DNA of 64,000 bases from Cladophialophora immunda (taxonomy: Eukaryota > Ascomycota > Eurotiomycetes > Chaetothyriales > Herpotrichiellaceae): the NCBI RefSeq assembly GCF_000835495.1, contig NW_015622547.1, positions 1-64,000 on the forward strand. Reading direction: 5' to 3'. Both the position numbers and the translations under genes were made by a program. The notes under the pieces were generated by a model. That model saw nothing but the letters and a program-made list of their open reading frames with translations. It was not told the DNA's origin and did no database searches. Within the stretch, counting starts at the first letter, position 1. Every line of letters begins with the position of its first letter. This document shows positions 47,091 through 58,830 of this stretch, one piece after another.

Positions 47091-48750
47091 TTAGAAGGTG
47101 GTCTTCTTGCCAGAGAAGTCACCGAAGCCGCCGCGATTGGTAGTGCCGCCTCGTCCACCGCGAGCGCCTCCACGAGGACCACCACGGCCTCCTCGTCCTC
47201 CTCGTCCGCCAAAGTCTCTGCCGCCTCCACGGCCTCCACGGGGTCCTCCACGGCCGCCGCGACCACCGAATCCACCAAACCCGCCACCACGAGCTGGTGC
47301 ATCACCGTTCTGTTGGCGAGGTTGGGCGTAGTCCACGCGCATGGGGCGGTTCTTGACGTAGGAACCTTGCGCGCCCTCGAGCGCACTCTTGGCCTCCTCC
47401 AATGTCGCAAAGGTGACGTATCCATACCCTTTGACGTTGCCAGTGTCTTTATCGGTGGGGATACGGACACCAGTGGGTGATCCGTAGGGCGCAAAGATGT
47501 TGTAGACATCATCCTCGGTGATCTCGAAAGACAGATTGCCCAGGAACAATGTATCGGAAGGCTCGCTCAGCTGGTCGCCGTAAGACTGGCGTCGTTTCTC
47601 CTGTTTTTCACCGGCATCGGGCTTCTTGTTGGCGAAATCGACGTTCATGACACGGCCGTCAAGTTCGTAGCCTTGCTTCGCTGCGTGGGCCTTGGCCGCA
47701 TCGGACGCATTGACAAATTCCACGTACCCATAGCTAGATTTCATCAGTCACAACCGAGTCTAATGCGCGGGACATGTCGACTTACCCTTTGGATCTGCCA
47801 TCCTCACGTTGAGTGATCAGACGAACACCACCAAGCTCGCCAAATTCTTCGAACTCCGACTTCAACCATTCCTCATCAACATTCCAGGAGAGGTTGCCGA
47901 CGAAGAGGATGGAGCCTCTCGAACCGTCCTCCTCAACCCTTGTCTTCTTTGCGGCGGGCGCCTCGACATCTTCGGCCTTTCGTTTGGTAGGTTTAGCAGC
48001 CTCTTCTTCTTCGTCACTTCCCTCGGACTCGTCAGATTCATCGCTGCTCTGATCTTCCTCGCTGCTTTCGTCCGAGTCCTCGGCGTCTTCATCGCTGCTC
48101 TCAGTAGCAGCGCTAGGTTTGACACCATTTGCCTTGGCCTTCTTTGTCGTCTTGGGTGCAGCAGTCTCTTCATCACTGTCCGACTCGTCTGAGCTCTCCT
48201 CAGACTCGTCCTCTTCCTCTACAGCGACGCTGGCCTTCTTAGCACCCTTAACGGCAGGCTTCTCCTCTTCGTCAGATTCCTCTTCGCTGCTATCCTCATC
48301 ATCTTCCTCCTCGCTTTCGGAAGCGTCGGTGTCGGCCTCTGCTTTAGCAACAGAACCGTTCGCTTTAGGAGCTTCGGCCCCAGACGACGACGCCTCAGAG
48401 TCGGATTCATCGCTAGAATCTTCCTTAGAATCATCTTCCTCATGAATCTTCACTCCGTTGGCACCGTTTGTCTTGACCTCATCTTCACTCTCAGATTCCT
48501 CCTCGGAGCTGGCCGAGTCCTCGCTCTCGACCTCAGAGCTCGACTCTGGTTCGGGAGTCGGCTCCTTGACAGGGACCTTTTTGTTCTTCTTGTCTTTCTT
48601 CTGCCCTTTTGCAGCGACCTCTTTCGCGATCACTTTGCTCTTGGCCTTCACACTTTGCGAAGGCTTCGCCACAGCGGCGCCCTTGACCTTCGACAGGACA
48701 TCGGGCTTAGAGCTGGCGGTAGGGACGGACTTGGACTTGACTTTGGACAT
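47091..48750 (-). CDS. gar2: Nucleolin-like RNA-binding protein (Gar2/Nsr1)
   Basis: Exons 48750-47786 and 47733-47091 encode 535 residues. The first 300 residues are Lys-rich and then strongly acidic Ser/Glu/Asp repeats, likely casein-kinase-2 sites. Two RRMs follow: RRM1 with SILFVGNLSWNVD and GYGYVEFVN (RNP1 rebuilt across the intron), RRM2 with TLFLGNLSFEITE and KGYGYVTF. The tail is a classic RGG box (repeated RGGRGGPRGG). This layout is that of fission-yeast Gar2 and budding-yeast Nsr1, which act in the nucleolus in 18S rRNA maturation. A CTCTTTCAG just upstream of the ATG may be the 3' end of an intron in the 5' leader. An in-frame ATG 9 codons upstream is possible but less likely. Confidence 0.93.
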
Positions 48751-49440
48751 ATTGAACACGAACTGAAAGAGCGGCATGGTTAGTTTGATGTGAAGGAGAC
48801 CATAAAGGGGATGATACGAACTTGCAACCCTCGAGTTGATATTTTCCTCTCCCACTAGAAGCACTGAACGAAATTTTCAGCTGGTGCGGCAAAACCCTCA
48901 ATCCACAGTGTGGAATTAAAAGCCCTCGACCTCACGTAGTCACTTGCTTTCGCAAAGGACTGGCAGAAACGCGAATTTCTGCTGGAAGCGCAACACCACA
49001 GACGGACCTGGAACAGAACTCGTCGGCAGGATAAGACAAGCAAGAACCTGCGATGAGTTTTCTGGATACCCTCAGTAGCAACAGACCCACAGAGCCCTCG
49101 ATAGACCTCAAGTACAGAGTAATGATGCCCTCGAAAATATGCCCACGATCGTGAATGTTGGATAACGGGTGCAGCAGAAAAGCTAGTAGTAGAGAAAGAT
49201 GGAGAAGGAAGGAATTCACTTTTTCTCTAAAGCCGAAATTTTTCTCCAAGCGCAAGAAAAAGCTTATCTTATCAATTGAATGGCTGGGCCTGGGCACTTA
49301 ATCCACTCTGGGAACCAATCAAATCTGTCTACAACTGGCCACTCTGGAAATCTGCAGCTTCAGAGCCTGACCACACCAGTTCTCGCAATACATTCACCTT
49401 CTGTCCGCTGGTAAGCTGCTTGTCTGCCTCTCAGATCATC
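48751..49440. promoter_or_regulatory. Divergent promoter region, Gar2-like / ALG6
   Basis: This 690-base gap between divergent housekeeping genes is pyrimidine- or purine-rich in parts and includes the probable leader intron of the Gar2-like gene. No specific site identified. Confidence 0.45.
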
Positions 49441-51345
49441 ATGTCGAGCTCGGCGAACTCCCACAGACCCCGGAAAAAGCGAAAACAGGCCCCTGCTCTG
49501 ATCCGAAGCAACACCATCACCGACATTGTCAAAATCGACCCCGATGACACCAGCGCCATCACTCCTGAGTTTCCCCTTGTGGCTTTCCTGTGGCCAGCTC
49601 GGGGAACCACATCCCAATGGATCCTGCTGCCGCTGATTCTGATGATTGTTGGTCTCTTCAGATGGAGCGTTGGGCTTTGGGACCACTCGGGGTATCGGAC
49701 GCCTCCGATGCATGGCGACTTCGAGGCCCAGAGACATTGGATGGAGATTACAATCCATTTGCCAATGTCCAAGTGGTACTTCTACGATCTTCAGTATTGG
49801 GGCCTGGATTATCCTCCTTTGACAGCTTACCATAGCTGGCTGTGCGGCACAGTGTAAGTACTTCCAACGTGGAAGGGAATCCGACAGCTGACATGAGTAA
49901 GGGGTTCGTGGTTCAATCCACTCTGGTTCGAGCTCGACAAGTCTCGGGGTATGGAGGAACCCGATCTCAAGGTGTTCATGCGCGCTACTGTCATTATCTC
50001 GGAATACCTCATCTATGTCCCGGCGTTGATCATATTCCTTCGTCACTTCAGCAGGGCTCATGCCACTGGGACAACCTCAACGTCGATCGCGCTTGTGGCG
50101 ATTCTCATGCAACCAGCCAACATGCTCATCGATCACGGTCACTTCCAATACAATACAGTCATGCTCGGATTGGTTGTTGCAGCTCTATCAAGCATATATG
50201 CCAGTCGGCTCTTATGGTCCTGCATTTTCTTTGTTGCTGCGCTTGGGTTCAAGCAGATGGCACTGTACTATTCGCCCGTCATCTTCGCGTACCTGTTAGC
50301 CTCTTGCCTGACTCCAGAAATTCGCCTTGGGCGACTCATTTCGATCTCACTCGTGACGGCCCTTGCGTTCGCTGGGCTACTGGCGCCACTACTTCTAGGA
50401 TCAATTTACGACATCTACCGAAAAATGCCTTTTTCTGAGATGCCAACACCACCGGTTCTTGCTGAGAGGAGTATAACGCTTGACCCCAATGTTCCCCTGG
50501 AAATGAACGTTCTTCAACTCAGCCAGGCCATCCACCGAATCTTTCCATTCGCTCGCGGCTTGTTCGAAGACAAAGTGGCCAATTTCTGGTGCTTCACCAA
50601 CACCTTCTACAAACTTCGCAAGCTGCAGGGAGTTGTCGATCTGCCTCGTATTTCGGCCATCGCCACTCTTGGATCTATTCTAGGACCGATGCTGATTATC
50701 GGCGCCGTACCTCAGAAGACGCTGCTCCCTTACGCGCTAGCCACATCGGCTTGGGGATTTTTCCTCTTCTCGTTTCAGGTCCATGAAAAGTCGGTTTTGC
50801 TTCCACTTCTCCCGATGACGCTGCTACTGGGGAGTAAACAAGGCCTCAGCAAAGAATATCGAGCCTGGATCGGGTGGGCAAATGCACTCGGCGTCTGGAC
50901 GATGTACCCGCTGTTGAAGAGAGACGGGCTCACAATCCCATACGTCGTGGTATCCCTGCTGTGGTGCTACCTGCTAGGGCTTCCGCCGGCTAGTGTGAGC
51001 GCGTACTACGACCCCGAGCACGAGAACGTTACCGGCCGACCACAGGCTGCCGATGATTTGGCGACGCCGACCAAGATTCTGCATTTTCAAACATACATTG
51101 TCATGGCATTATGGCATCTGCTGGCAGCATTTGCATCTCCTCCTGAAGACAAGCCTGACTTATGGGTGGTGGTGAACGCATGCATCGGTGCTGCTTGTTT
51201 TGGGATCTGCTACCTGTGGTGTTTCTGGAAACTGGTTTTAGAGAGCCGTTTGCTCGATAGGTTTTTTGAAGACCGGTCCGAGATCGAAGAACTACAACAG
51301 CCTCCCAGAGAATTATCGGCTGTTCGGGAAAAGAAGAACAAATAG
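49441..51345 (+). CDS. ALG6: Dol-P-Glc:Man9GlcNAc2-PP-Dol alpha-1,3-glucosyltransferase
   Basis: Exons 49441-49853 and 49902-51345 encode 618 residues. The enzyme adds the first glucose to the lipid-linked oligosaccharide in the ER lumen during N-glycan assembly. Family marks are GDFEAQRHWMEITIHLP, the catalytic-loop DLQYWGLDYPPLTAYHSW, and LIDHGHFQYNTVMLGL; many hydrophobic helices follow. The N-terminus is basic and cytosolic (HRPRKKRKQ). The 48-base intron begins GTAAGT and ends AAG; only this junction gives VGSWFNPLWFEL in frame. The C-terminal basic ending (EKKNK) resembles an ER-retention tail. ALG8 is the near relative, but the early motifs fit ALG6 better. Confidence 0.9.
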
Positions 51346-51523
51346 TTTGTCTCTATAGGCCGCCCTGTTCAGTATACTCTCGATGCTCCGCCTCAAAGAA
51401 CGGGGCTGACTTGACAGTCTAGCATCATCGAATGCCTAGTTGTACAATTACCTTCCCCGTAACCCTGCGTAGTCTCGTAAAGCCGCCTTTTTCTCATGCT
51501 CTCATCAGTAATACCATGTTCCC
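51346..51523. other. Short convergent spacer
   Basis: Contains only the two 3' regions of the converging ALG6 and fasciclin-like genes. Confidence 0.5.
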
Positions 51524-52189
51524 TCATGCGTAATTGACAACTCCCTTTACCGCCCAAATCTCCCCATTGCCAACTCTTCCTACAACACCATCGACAACCA
51601 GATTGCCCGGGTTGATTACTCTGTCTCCATCATCGTTCTCCTCCCACCATAGTTCTTGCCCACCCAGTGTCTTGATTATGTTCGACTTGCCACGCTTCCA
51701 CGGACTCACGGGAACAACATGCTCCTCAACGAATCTCTGTAGATTTCGGGCTGCTTTGTCTTCGTCTCTCTCGGCATCCACACCTGAATCATCGCCAGGC
51801 CTGTCTTCCCATGGTTTGCGAGGAAGCGCCTGCATCGCGCTGTTCAGAGGAGCGAGGAGGGTTGTATTATCTTCCGGCTTGGTGGATTCTAGGCGGGAGG
51901 TGACGGTAGAAATGTCTCGTGTCAGGGATGCGAAGATGTTGATCTTGCGGGTCTGCGGGAGGATATCAGAGATGGAGAGAGTGTTATCACCGACGTTGCC
52001 GCCAGGTTGTCCGGGCTCGTCCCCGCCTTGGACGGGCCCCGGGTTCATTGCGATCTGGTCTTGGTTGATGTGGGCAACCTGGGAGTTCGAGGGTGATGAG
52101 GGGTTGCCGCGGAACAGGTCCAACGGCGAGAGAGCGGCAGCGAGGGAGATTGAGGAGAAGAGAGAGCACAGAAGAATTCTGCGATGCAT
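51524..52189 (-). CDS. Secreted fasciclin (FAS1)-like protein
   Basis: A single exon of 221 residues starting at MHRRILLCSLFSS. The first 20 residues form a signal peptide with a probable cleavage after SLAAA. A Pro/Gly-rich linker follows, then a FAS1-like domain: INIFASLTRDISTVTSRLE, NTTLLAPLNSAMQALPRKPW (the T-L-L-A-P pattern of FAS1), VEEHVVPVSPW and the C-terminal VVDGVVGRVGNGEIWAVKGVV. Fasciclin proteins act in adhesion at the cell surface or vacuole. There is no clear GPI signal at the end, so it may be wall-bound or secreted. Confidence 0.7.
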   Translation of the reverse strand: MHRRILLCSLFSSISLAAALSPLDLFRGNPSSPSNSQVAHINQDQIAMNPGPVQGGDEPGQPGGNVGDNTLSISDILPQTRKINIFASLTRDISTVTSRLESTKPEDNTTLLAPLNSAMQALPRKPWEDRPGDDSGVDAERDEDKAARNLQRFVEEHVVPVSPWKRGKSNIIKTLGGQELWWEENDDGDRVINPGNLVVDGVVGRVGNGEIWAVKGVVNYA

Positions 52190-52931
52190 CTCGACGATGA
52201 CTGTAATGTGGGCTGGTTCTTGGTTATTTTCGTGCCACAGGAAGTGGAAATCGAGGCATGCGACAAACGGGCTGTGACGTTGTGGCCGCGGGAAAGCGGG
52301 CAATCCAGTTTCGTTCCTGCACTGCACCCCGTGACATTCATTGCCATTGATCAGTTACCCCCAGGATCATCCTCAACGGCCTGATCTACAACGTCCCCAA
52401 CAAATATGCACGTCTATCCAGATTGTTTCAAGCCCCCCTACCAATGATGCCGTGATAGTTCTAGAGGAAGGCAACCTGCCCTACCTGGCCATGTTTATAT
52501 GTCAGCCAACGTTTATTTCTCAATCTCTGTCATCAGCTAAAGAGCCTGTTGCCGTCACGGGCATGCTGTCCTCTTGAGAGCTTGCTCAACACGTTTGGGC
52601 GGTTAGAAGTGCGAGAATGCCTCTCTCGATTGTCAACCCGACAATGACCCGATGGCAGAGCTCGACAGTGTGCGAGAAGGCTTGATGGAACCTCGGAGTC
52701 CAAACTCCTGGCTCCTCTTTGCACTGTGTGGCTCTCGTCCAGGCTGCGGCCTTTGAAGTCCATTCAACGATGGTATCGGAACTCGAACCTGGATAGTCCT
52801 CTAAAGGGCCTAGGTACCCGCCGAGCATCCTAGCTCTCTCAGTCCCTCGAAGCCCATGCGTTCCAAGTGCGTCAAAAAGAAGCATCCGGTCAATTTGACA
52901 CAGTGCACTGAGCACCAGTGACTATCTCAGG
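52190..52931. promoter_or_regulatory. Divergent region, fasciclin / EthD-like
   Basis: This 742-base gap separates divergent starts. A 109-codon minus-strand frame at 52586-52915 has no recognised family. Confidence 0.4.
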
Positions 52932-53780
52932 ATGGCAGCAGCCCCGTATCTCTTTCGCGTTCTATCTGAACCCACCGAACTGGACCGTCAAAGCTGGGGG
53001 AAGTGGTATGCCTCAGAAAACATACCCAGCTTGGTCAACGCAAAGGCGGTTACAAGGGCAGGATTGTATGAAGCATTCGATGACTATCCCCTTACTACAA
53101 AGACACCGAATGCAGTGGGCCAGACGACTCTCCATGATGTCACGGTCACGCATACCGACATTGAACCGCCGACCGAGAAGACATTCCTTGCGATGTGCCA
53201 GGTCGAGGATCCCACAATAGCGAGGGAGAAACATACACAGAACATCGATCAGTCCGGACAACTCCTTTCAGGCAAATCTCCCCAGTCTTGCGCCCAGTGG
53301 GATTCGCGAATCTATAAGCTCATCCAGGATTTTGACCCGAAATGCCTGGGGCACAGTAAGTTGTATTTCTGAATTCTCCTCGTGAGGCTTCGAGAATTCA
53401 CACCCTCGCTGACATTCATCCATCGTGATTTCTGTGGATTTACAGCGCCTGCGCCTTTCATTCTTAACGTTCAAATGGAACCAGCAGATGATGACGACTA
53501 CAACACGTTTTACCGGGATGAACACCTGTATATGCTCTCAAAGGTTCCGGGGTACCGTCGATCACAACGCTATCAGTTGGTGTCTTCGGACGATATCAGC
53601 CTGTCAGCAGTTCCCAGATTCATGGCAGTCCATGAATTTGAGTCGTTGGAGGCCCTCGATGGCCCCGAATTGAGAGAAGCGGATGCTAGCCCAAATACTC
53701 ATCGGGTCATTGGCAATTCAAAAGGAGTGAGTGTTCGGGGATTCAGACTTGTGAAAGTCTTTGGGGATATGAAAGAGTAG
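52932..53780 (+). CDS. EthD-like dimeric alpha/beta-barrel protein
   Basis: Exons 52932-53355 and 53446-53780 encode 252 residues. The product has two similar-sized halves, each like a ferredoxin-fold unit of the EthD or related stress-barrel families: the first around PYLFRVLSEPTELDRQSW with KWYASENIPSLVN, the second around FILNVQMEPADDDDYNTF with YRDEHLYMLSKVPGYRRSQR. The D-x-x-x-W-Y and D-x-x-x-Y-R-D-E-H patterns fit a repeated barrel. Such proteins act as small dioxygenase-like or detoxifying enzymes or as partners of P450s in fungal catabolism. It lies about 470 bases upstream of the PRISE gene on the same strand. Confidence 0.6.
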
Positions 53781-54245
53781 AAGAGCTTCAGGGCAGCGTA
53801 CAACACCTTGTTAGACGTCTTAGCTATGGTTCTGAGCTCTCATCTTCCACGTCGACACCCACGCACCTTAACCTGAACATACCTGCGCACAGCATGTTGT
53901 AATATTCCGGTCTGGAGTGAGAGTGTAGCATTCCGGTGAGCTCGCCTCTATCGGAGGTCACAGCCCGGTTCCCTTGCGGATCTCTCAAGTGAATTAGCAG
54001 AGCGACTGCCAATATAGCCAGGAGTTTGAATGCCGGTGTGCCAGCTGAATGGAGAAAGGCCGGCGCCATCCCGTTCGCATATCCCCTCAGCCTTGGACCT
54101 GATCTCCGCATTCTCTGCGTTCGGCCACCATTTTCCAGGCTTGAGGAATAGTGCCAAAAGGCAGAGAGCAAATATGTCAGTAAAGGACATGGCTCAGTGA
54201 CAGGAAAGTGACATCTTAGCAAGCCAGAATACGTCGAACCCCAAA
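53781..54245. other. Spacer between EthD-like and PRISE genes
   Basis: A minus-strand 80-codon frame (54190-53948) starts with a hydrophobic stretch (MSFTDIFALCLLALFL) but has no recognised family; coding is unproven. Confidence 0.4.
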
Positions 54246-55528
54246 ATGGCTTCAGTCAACAGGCACGCTCTTGTACTCGGTGCTTCGGGTGTCTCTGGCT
54301 GGGCTGTTGTAAACCAACTGCTACACGACTACCCAAAAGCCGGAACTTGGAGTAGAGTCACTGCCTTGACGAACAGGCCTCTGGATATCGAGACTTCACT
54401 ATGGCCAAAGACGAATAAGCTCCAGATTATTTCCGGCGTCAATTTACTGAAAGGAGACCAGAAAACACTGGAGGAGTCTATGAGAAGCCAGATTCCAGGC
54501 ATCGAAACAGTCACACACGTGTTCTATTATGGTAAGTCCTCGGAAGCATTGGGAATCTGCTTGAGATGGCCAAATGGACAAATCTCACACCTGCCTAGCC
54601 TACAAAGCCAACCCGAACTTTGAGCAGGAGAAGAAGGATGCTGTGGACATGGTCTCTCGATCCATAACTGCCGTTGATCTGCTCTCCCCAGGTCTAGAAT
54701 TTGTCGCCTTCCAGACTGGGGCCAAGGTAGGTGGTTAATTTGTCACGCAGACAAAAGTTAACTCCTTTCCAGATGTACGGGTTTCTTCTTCAGGAGGACC
54801 ACTACTTTCCTGTCCCATTGAAAGAGTCTTTTCCCCGGCTCAAACCACCTTACAGCGACCAGCTCTTTTATCACGGTCAGCTAGATTGGTTGACTGATTA
54901 CTCCAAAGGTAAATCATGGACGTGGTGCGAGACACGTCCCGATATCATTATTGGATTTGCTCCAAACCATTCGGCGTACTCGTTGGCGGCTTCTCTGGGC
55001 ATTTACTTCTCCCTCTGGAAGGAAATCAATGGCCCCGGCAGCGAGGTCCCCTTTCCTGGAACCATGGAAAGTTGGAGAGCAAAGCACAACGAGGCCGGTA
55101 GCGACATGATAGCCAAGCAGACGATATTTCTTTCTTTACACCCCGAGGTGAGCGGCAATGGAGAGGCCTTCAACGTGGCGTCATCCCCTCAGTATGAAAC
55201 CTGGGAAGAAAAGTGGCCACAGCTTTGCGAGTATTTCGGTCTCCGATCCGCGCCTCCCGATGATCGATCGAGGGAGGTTCGAGCATATATCAACGACAAT
55301 CTTCCCCAATGGAAAGCTTTGGAAGAGAAACATCATCTTCGAACGGATATCGCGCAGTCAGGAATAACGATGCCAGGATTCGAGATCCTTCATCTGACAC
55401 TTGCCGATTTCGATCGCCAGTACGACTTAACAAAGATCCAGAATGCAGGGTTCAATGAGAAGAGTTCAATTATGGAAACGTGGGGGGAGACCTGGAATAG
55501 GATGAGACAAGCGAAAATGATTCCATAG
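54246..55528 (+). CDS. PRISE-type (progesterone 5-beta-reductase / iridoid synthase-like) SDR
   Basis: Exons 54246-54531, 54599-54726 and 54773-55528 encode 389 residues. The N-terminus has ALVLGASGVSGWAVVNQLL, the extended-SDR NADPH loop in the G-A-S-G-V-S-G form of the PRISE group. Family marks include FVAFQTGAKMYGFL, PYSDQLFYHGQLDWL, and WCETRPDIIIGFAPNHSAYS. PRISE enzymes reduce enones and iridoid dialdehydes; fungal substrates are unknown. A long C-terminal region (WEEKWPQLCEYFGL and beyond) is normal for the group. It converges with the MFS transporter gene, which is only 205 bases away. Confidence 0.85.
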
Positions 55529-55733
55529 CCGGTGATCTGGCTGGGAGAAGGCTTAAACGTCGTCTTGCATTGGGCTTTCAACATGGATCAATGTTGACGA
55601 GTCATTGGATTGTCATTGTATTCAGAGGATGTGTACCCATGTACAGAGACATCTTCAGCTACTCCAATGTAAGGTAATCAACGTAAATCTAACCCTGCTA
55701 ACGGTCTCCACGATTTGCGAATAGAAGAACTAT

Positions 55734-57592
55734 TTACTCCCGTTTAGTATTGTCCTTGTCCTCGAGATAATCTACTTCCTGAATGCTCTCGTTCTTGACC
55801 GAAGCGCCCTTTTCGACGTTGCTGTAGGTGACTGGGAGATTCTCTGCAATATTCTTGTCGAAAGCAGCCCTTTCTTCCTCTGACAAGTGACTCAAGTCAA
55901 GCGCTACCTCGTCTCCAAAAAGAACACTTATCTCCTCAAGACTGAGGCCCTTGGTTTCGGGGAAGTAGAGTATGACGAAAGGCAACATCAGAGACGTGAC
56001 GATGATAAAGACCAAATAAAATTTCCATCCGATATGGTTGAAGGCGGGACCAGCAGCAGTCGTGTATACTGTAGCAGTATATTAGTTTCATGTCGTAAGA
56101 GACTCCATTTTACCCACCGGTGGTCATCAAGAACAGGCCACTGACGGAGAAGCCGACTCCTCGTGTACGCATATGAGTGGGAAATATCTCTGCACAGTAG
56201 ACGTAGCTAGTGACGTCCACACCCAGTCCGTAACAGGTGACGAATAGGAATATGAAGGCCACTGCAGCACCTGAACCGGCTTTGTTCGTGTTTGTAGGCC
56301 CGCCGTAGTGGGCAATAAGGGCGGTAACGATGCAGACACACAGAATCGCTCCAGCCTACAAGAGTTAGACAATGCTGTGCACGATTTGCCCAGACGTGAC
56401 CCACTACTGCAGTTGTCACGATTCTGACACGACCAAAACGGTCGAGGATGCGGGCATTGACGTAGTTCAGCACCGCAGCCCATGAATTGTAGAACGCGAG
56501 AACCAGGAGTGGAGTGGAACCGCTCAATCCGAGATTTTGCAGTGTTGTTACCTTAGTCATAGTGGTTAGATAGTGTGCTCAAAAGAGCTTCTGAATAGGA
56601 TCTCACCATGTAGTTAGATATGACGAGAACCCCTGTACTTTGACACATGGCTTGGAGGAAAAACCCGTAAAACAGACGTTTCCTGTACGATGGAATGGTG
56701 AACATCTTGAAGAGGCCTGGCACCCTGTTCGAGCGTTCAAGCGAGAGCTGTCGTTGGATCTGGACAAATTCCTCACGAGCTCCTATATCATCGGTATCGT
56801 ACTTGTTCTTGTGCAGCCTGATTAGGATCTCAAGACCTATTCATCTTCGTTAGCGCAAACAGTCAAGGTGTATAGAGATAGTAATACCTTCTGATGCCCT
56901 GCCGTTCTCAATTAACCATCGCGGTGACTCAGGGATTAGCGGACTGCCGATAAGCAGCAGCAGCGGAGCGACGATTTGAAGTGCAACCAAAAGCCGCCAT
57001 TGGATGGTAGGGTTGTTCTCATAATAGATGCCAAACCCAGCCCAACCGGCCATTGCCTGTGAAGAAATCAGTCACTCACAGAGTCTCACGTCTTGGGAGC
57101 CGAGCGTACGTAGGAGCAGCAGATGATGAAGCCGTGAGAGCCCACAACTAGGCCTCTCTGAGCAGCAGGTGAGATCTCAGATATGTATGTAGGAATGGCA
57201 CAATTGATCATCCCCACGCCAAAACCATTCAGCATTCTTCCCACAAGAAACATTGCAATATGCACGGAGCCAGCTTGAATGGCAGCTGATACTATGCAAA
57301 TTGCAGCAATGATCTGGATTGCAATCTTGCGGCCGAATTTATCGGCAAACCAGAAGACTGCCCAACAGCCCAAAACACCCGCGCCAGCGTAGAGGCCATT
57401 GCAGGCCCCAATGATGGAGCCACCATATGAGCTGGTTGCCACAAAGTCAAAGTAGCTGTAAAATGATGGCATTCCAATGACGGACCCGATGATGGCAGAA
57501 TTGAATCCATATGTGAAAGAACCCAAGGCCACGTAGAATGCAACTGCAAAGTTGTATCGCGTGGCCTTAGCCCGATGATTAGTGGCTGCCAT
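55734..57592 (-). CDS. MFS sugar-type transporter
   Basis: Exons 57592-57110, 57056-56888, 56836-56607, 56551-56408, 56355-56118 and 56068-55734 encode 532 residues with twelve helices. Sugar-porter marks are FNSAIIGSVIGMPSFYSYF, DKFGRKIAIQII, GRMLNGFGVGMINCAIPTY, PESPRWLIENGR, the joined LHKNKYDTDDIGAREEF, AEIFPTHMRTRGVGFSVSG and YFPETKGLSLEEI. It resembles lactose-permease- and hexose-type porters of fungi. Intron 3 ends in AAG. The tail is cytosolic. The transported compound may be a sugar or a small phenolic. Confidence 0.88.
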
Positions 57593-58830
57593 TGTCTCAG
57601 GGGGTGAGACGAAGGCAAGGCAAGAGAATGTTGATCACGAAGTCAGATGTACAATGCTGGTTGAAAGAAAGGCAATCATAATATATGCATGGGCTATTGA
57701 GACACTCACCGTTCAGGTGTTCCTCTGCCCCATTGTTCAAGAGGTGAAATTTCGCACTCTGATCTCCGATTGAACGACCAGGGATCTACTCTAACAACCT
57801 GCAGTAGCAGAACGCCGACAGAGACGAAGTTAGGCAGAGCAGGGGCACATCGTTGTCTTCACATCCCACATGGTGGCGGCAGTCGAAAGGAGGCGCGTGT
57901 TGCATTTCTCACCCCAGGGCTCCACGCATTTTCGCACCAGCTAGGACTTACTCCAGCTTCCAAGAGCTACGTGTAGGCGCCGGAAGAAGGATTTGCTCTT
58001 GAAACTAAGATCGAGCGGCAAATGAATGCCGTATAAGAAGTCTCGAACTATTTTTGAAGCCGTTGAACGTGGGATTTCGCAGGCAGTAACAGGTCGATGT
58101 GGATTTTCTCTATTGTTTGCATCAAGCTTTATTGAGGTAGGATACCTTGTTCCGTCCTGTCATGTTGTGATGAAGCCTCTTATGCTAACTGTACATGTGA
58201 AGCATTCGAAATCGAGTGTCTTATGAGGCTGGAGTTGGTGGATCATTCTTGCTGATGGAATACTATTATTAAGTACTGGGATGGAAAGGCCGTTTTCACT
58301 TCCTATGTTGTACATTAAATTATCCAACATTTTCAGCCCAGTCTGCCAAGGCATTCATTGTCTGAATACTCCTCATGAAGTATCAGATGAACCGAGGTGA
58401 ACATGCCTGATCTTTCTGTCTCCGCCTTCTCTGGCCCCCTCATGCTCCAAGCCTTGTCGGTGGAGGTTTCCCCGCAAATCGCGGACATCAATCGCCGGCA
58501 CCTCCACGTGTGACCTGCTCTTCGTCTGCCGTTGGGGGTGGTCTAGTTCCATCCAGCGTCGGCGCCCAATATCAGTCCGGGAAATCAATTGTAGCTGAAT
58601 AAGGTTATTCCGACTGTCTGAGACGGGTGTGAATATTAACCACGCGAGTCGAAATCACAACCAGCTGACGTTACTGCACGGTTATTGAAATCCAAATACA
58701 CAAGGCTGTATCTTCGACAAGAAGACTGCTGATATTTGCGCAAAATTTGTCCATCGTCTTGATTTGTTAACAGAACGTAGCCATATCGTCGATCCACTCT
58801 TGCTTGCGAAGCTGAATATCTGTGCCAAAG
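57593..58830. promoter_or_regulatory. Divergent promoter region, MFS / ADH
   Basis: This 1.24-kb gap between divergent starts has no supported gene. It is the largest non-coding gap in the right-hand cluster and so the best place for a shared control region, though no specific site could be read. Confidence 0.45.

Noticed and set aside
47098..47331. Proline/arginine-rich plus-strand frame
   Set aside because: It is the complement of the RGG box of the Gar2-like gene; composition alone explains it.
48119..48445. Serine-rich plus-strand frame
   Set aside because: Complement of the acidic Ser/Glu region of the Gar2-like gene.
51534..52277. 247-codon plus-strand frame
   Set aside because: Antisense to the fasciclin-like gene, which has a signal peptide and domain motifs on the minus strand.
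53948..54190. 80-codon minus-strand frame with a hydrophobic start
   Set aside because: It resembles a small membrane protein only in its first 16 residues; the rest is unlike any known family.
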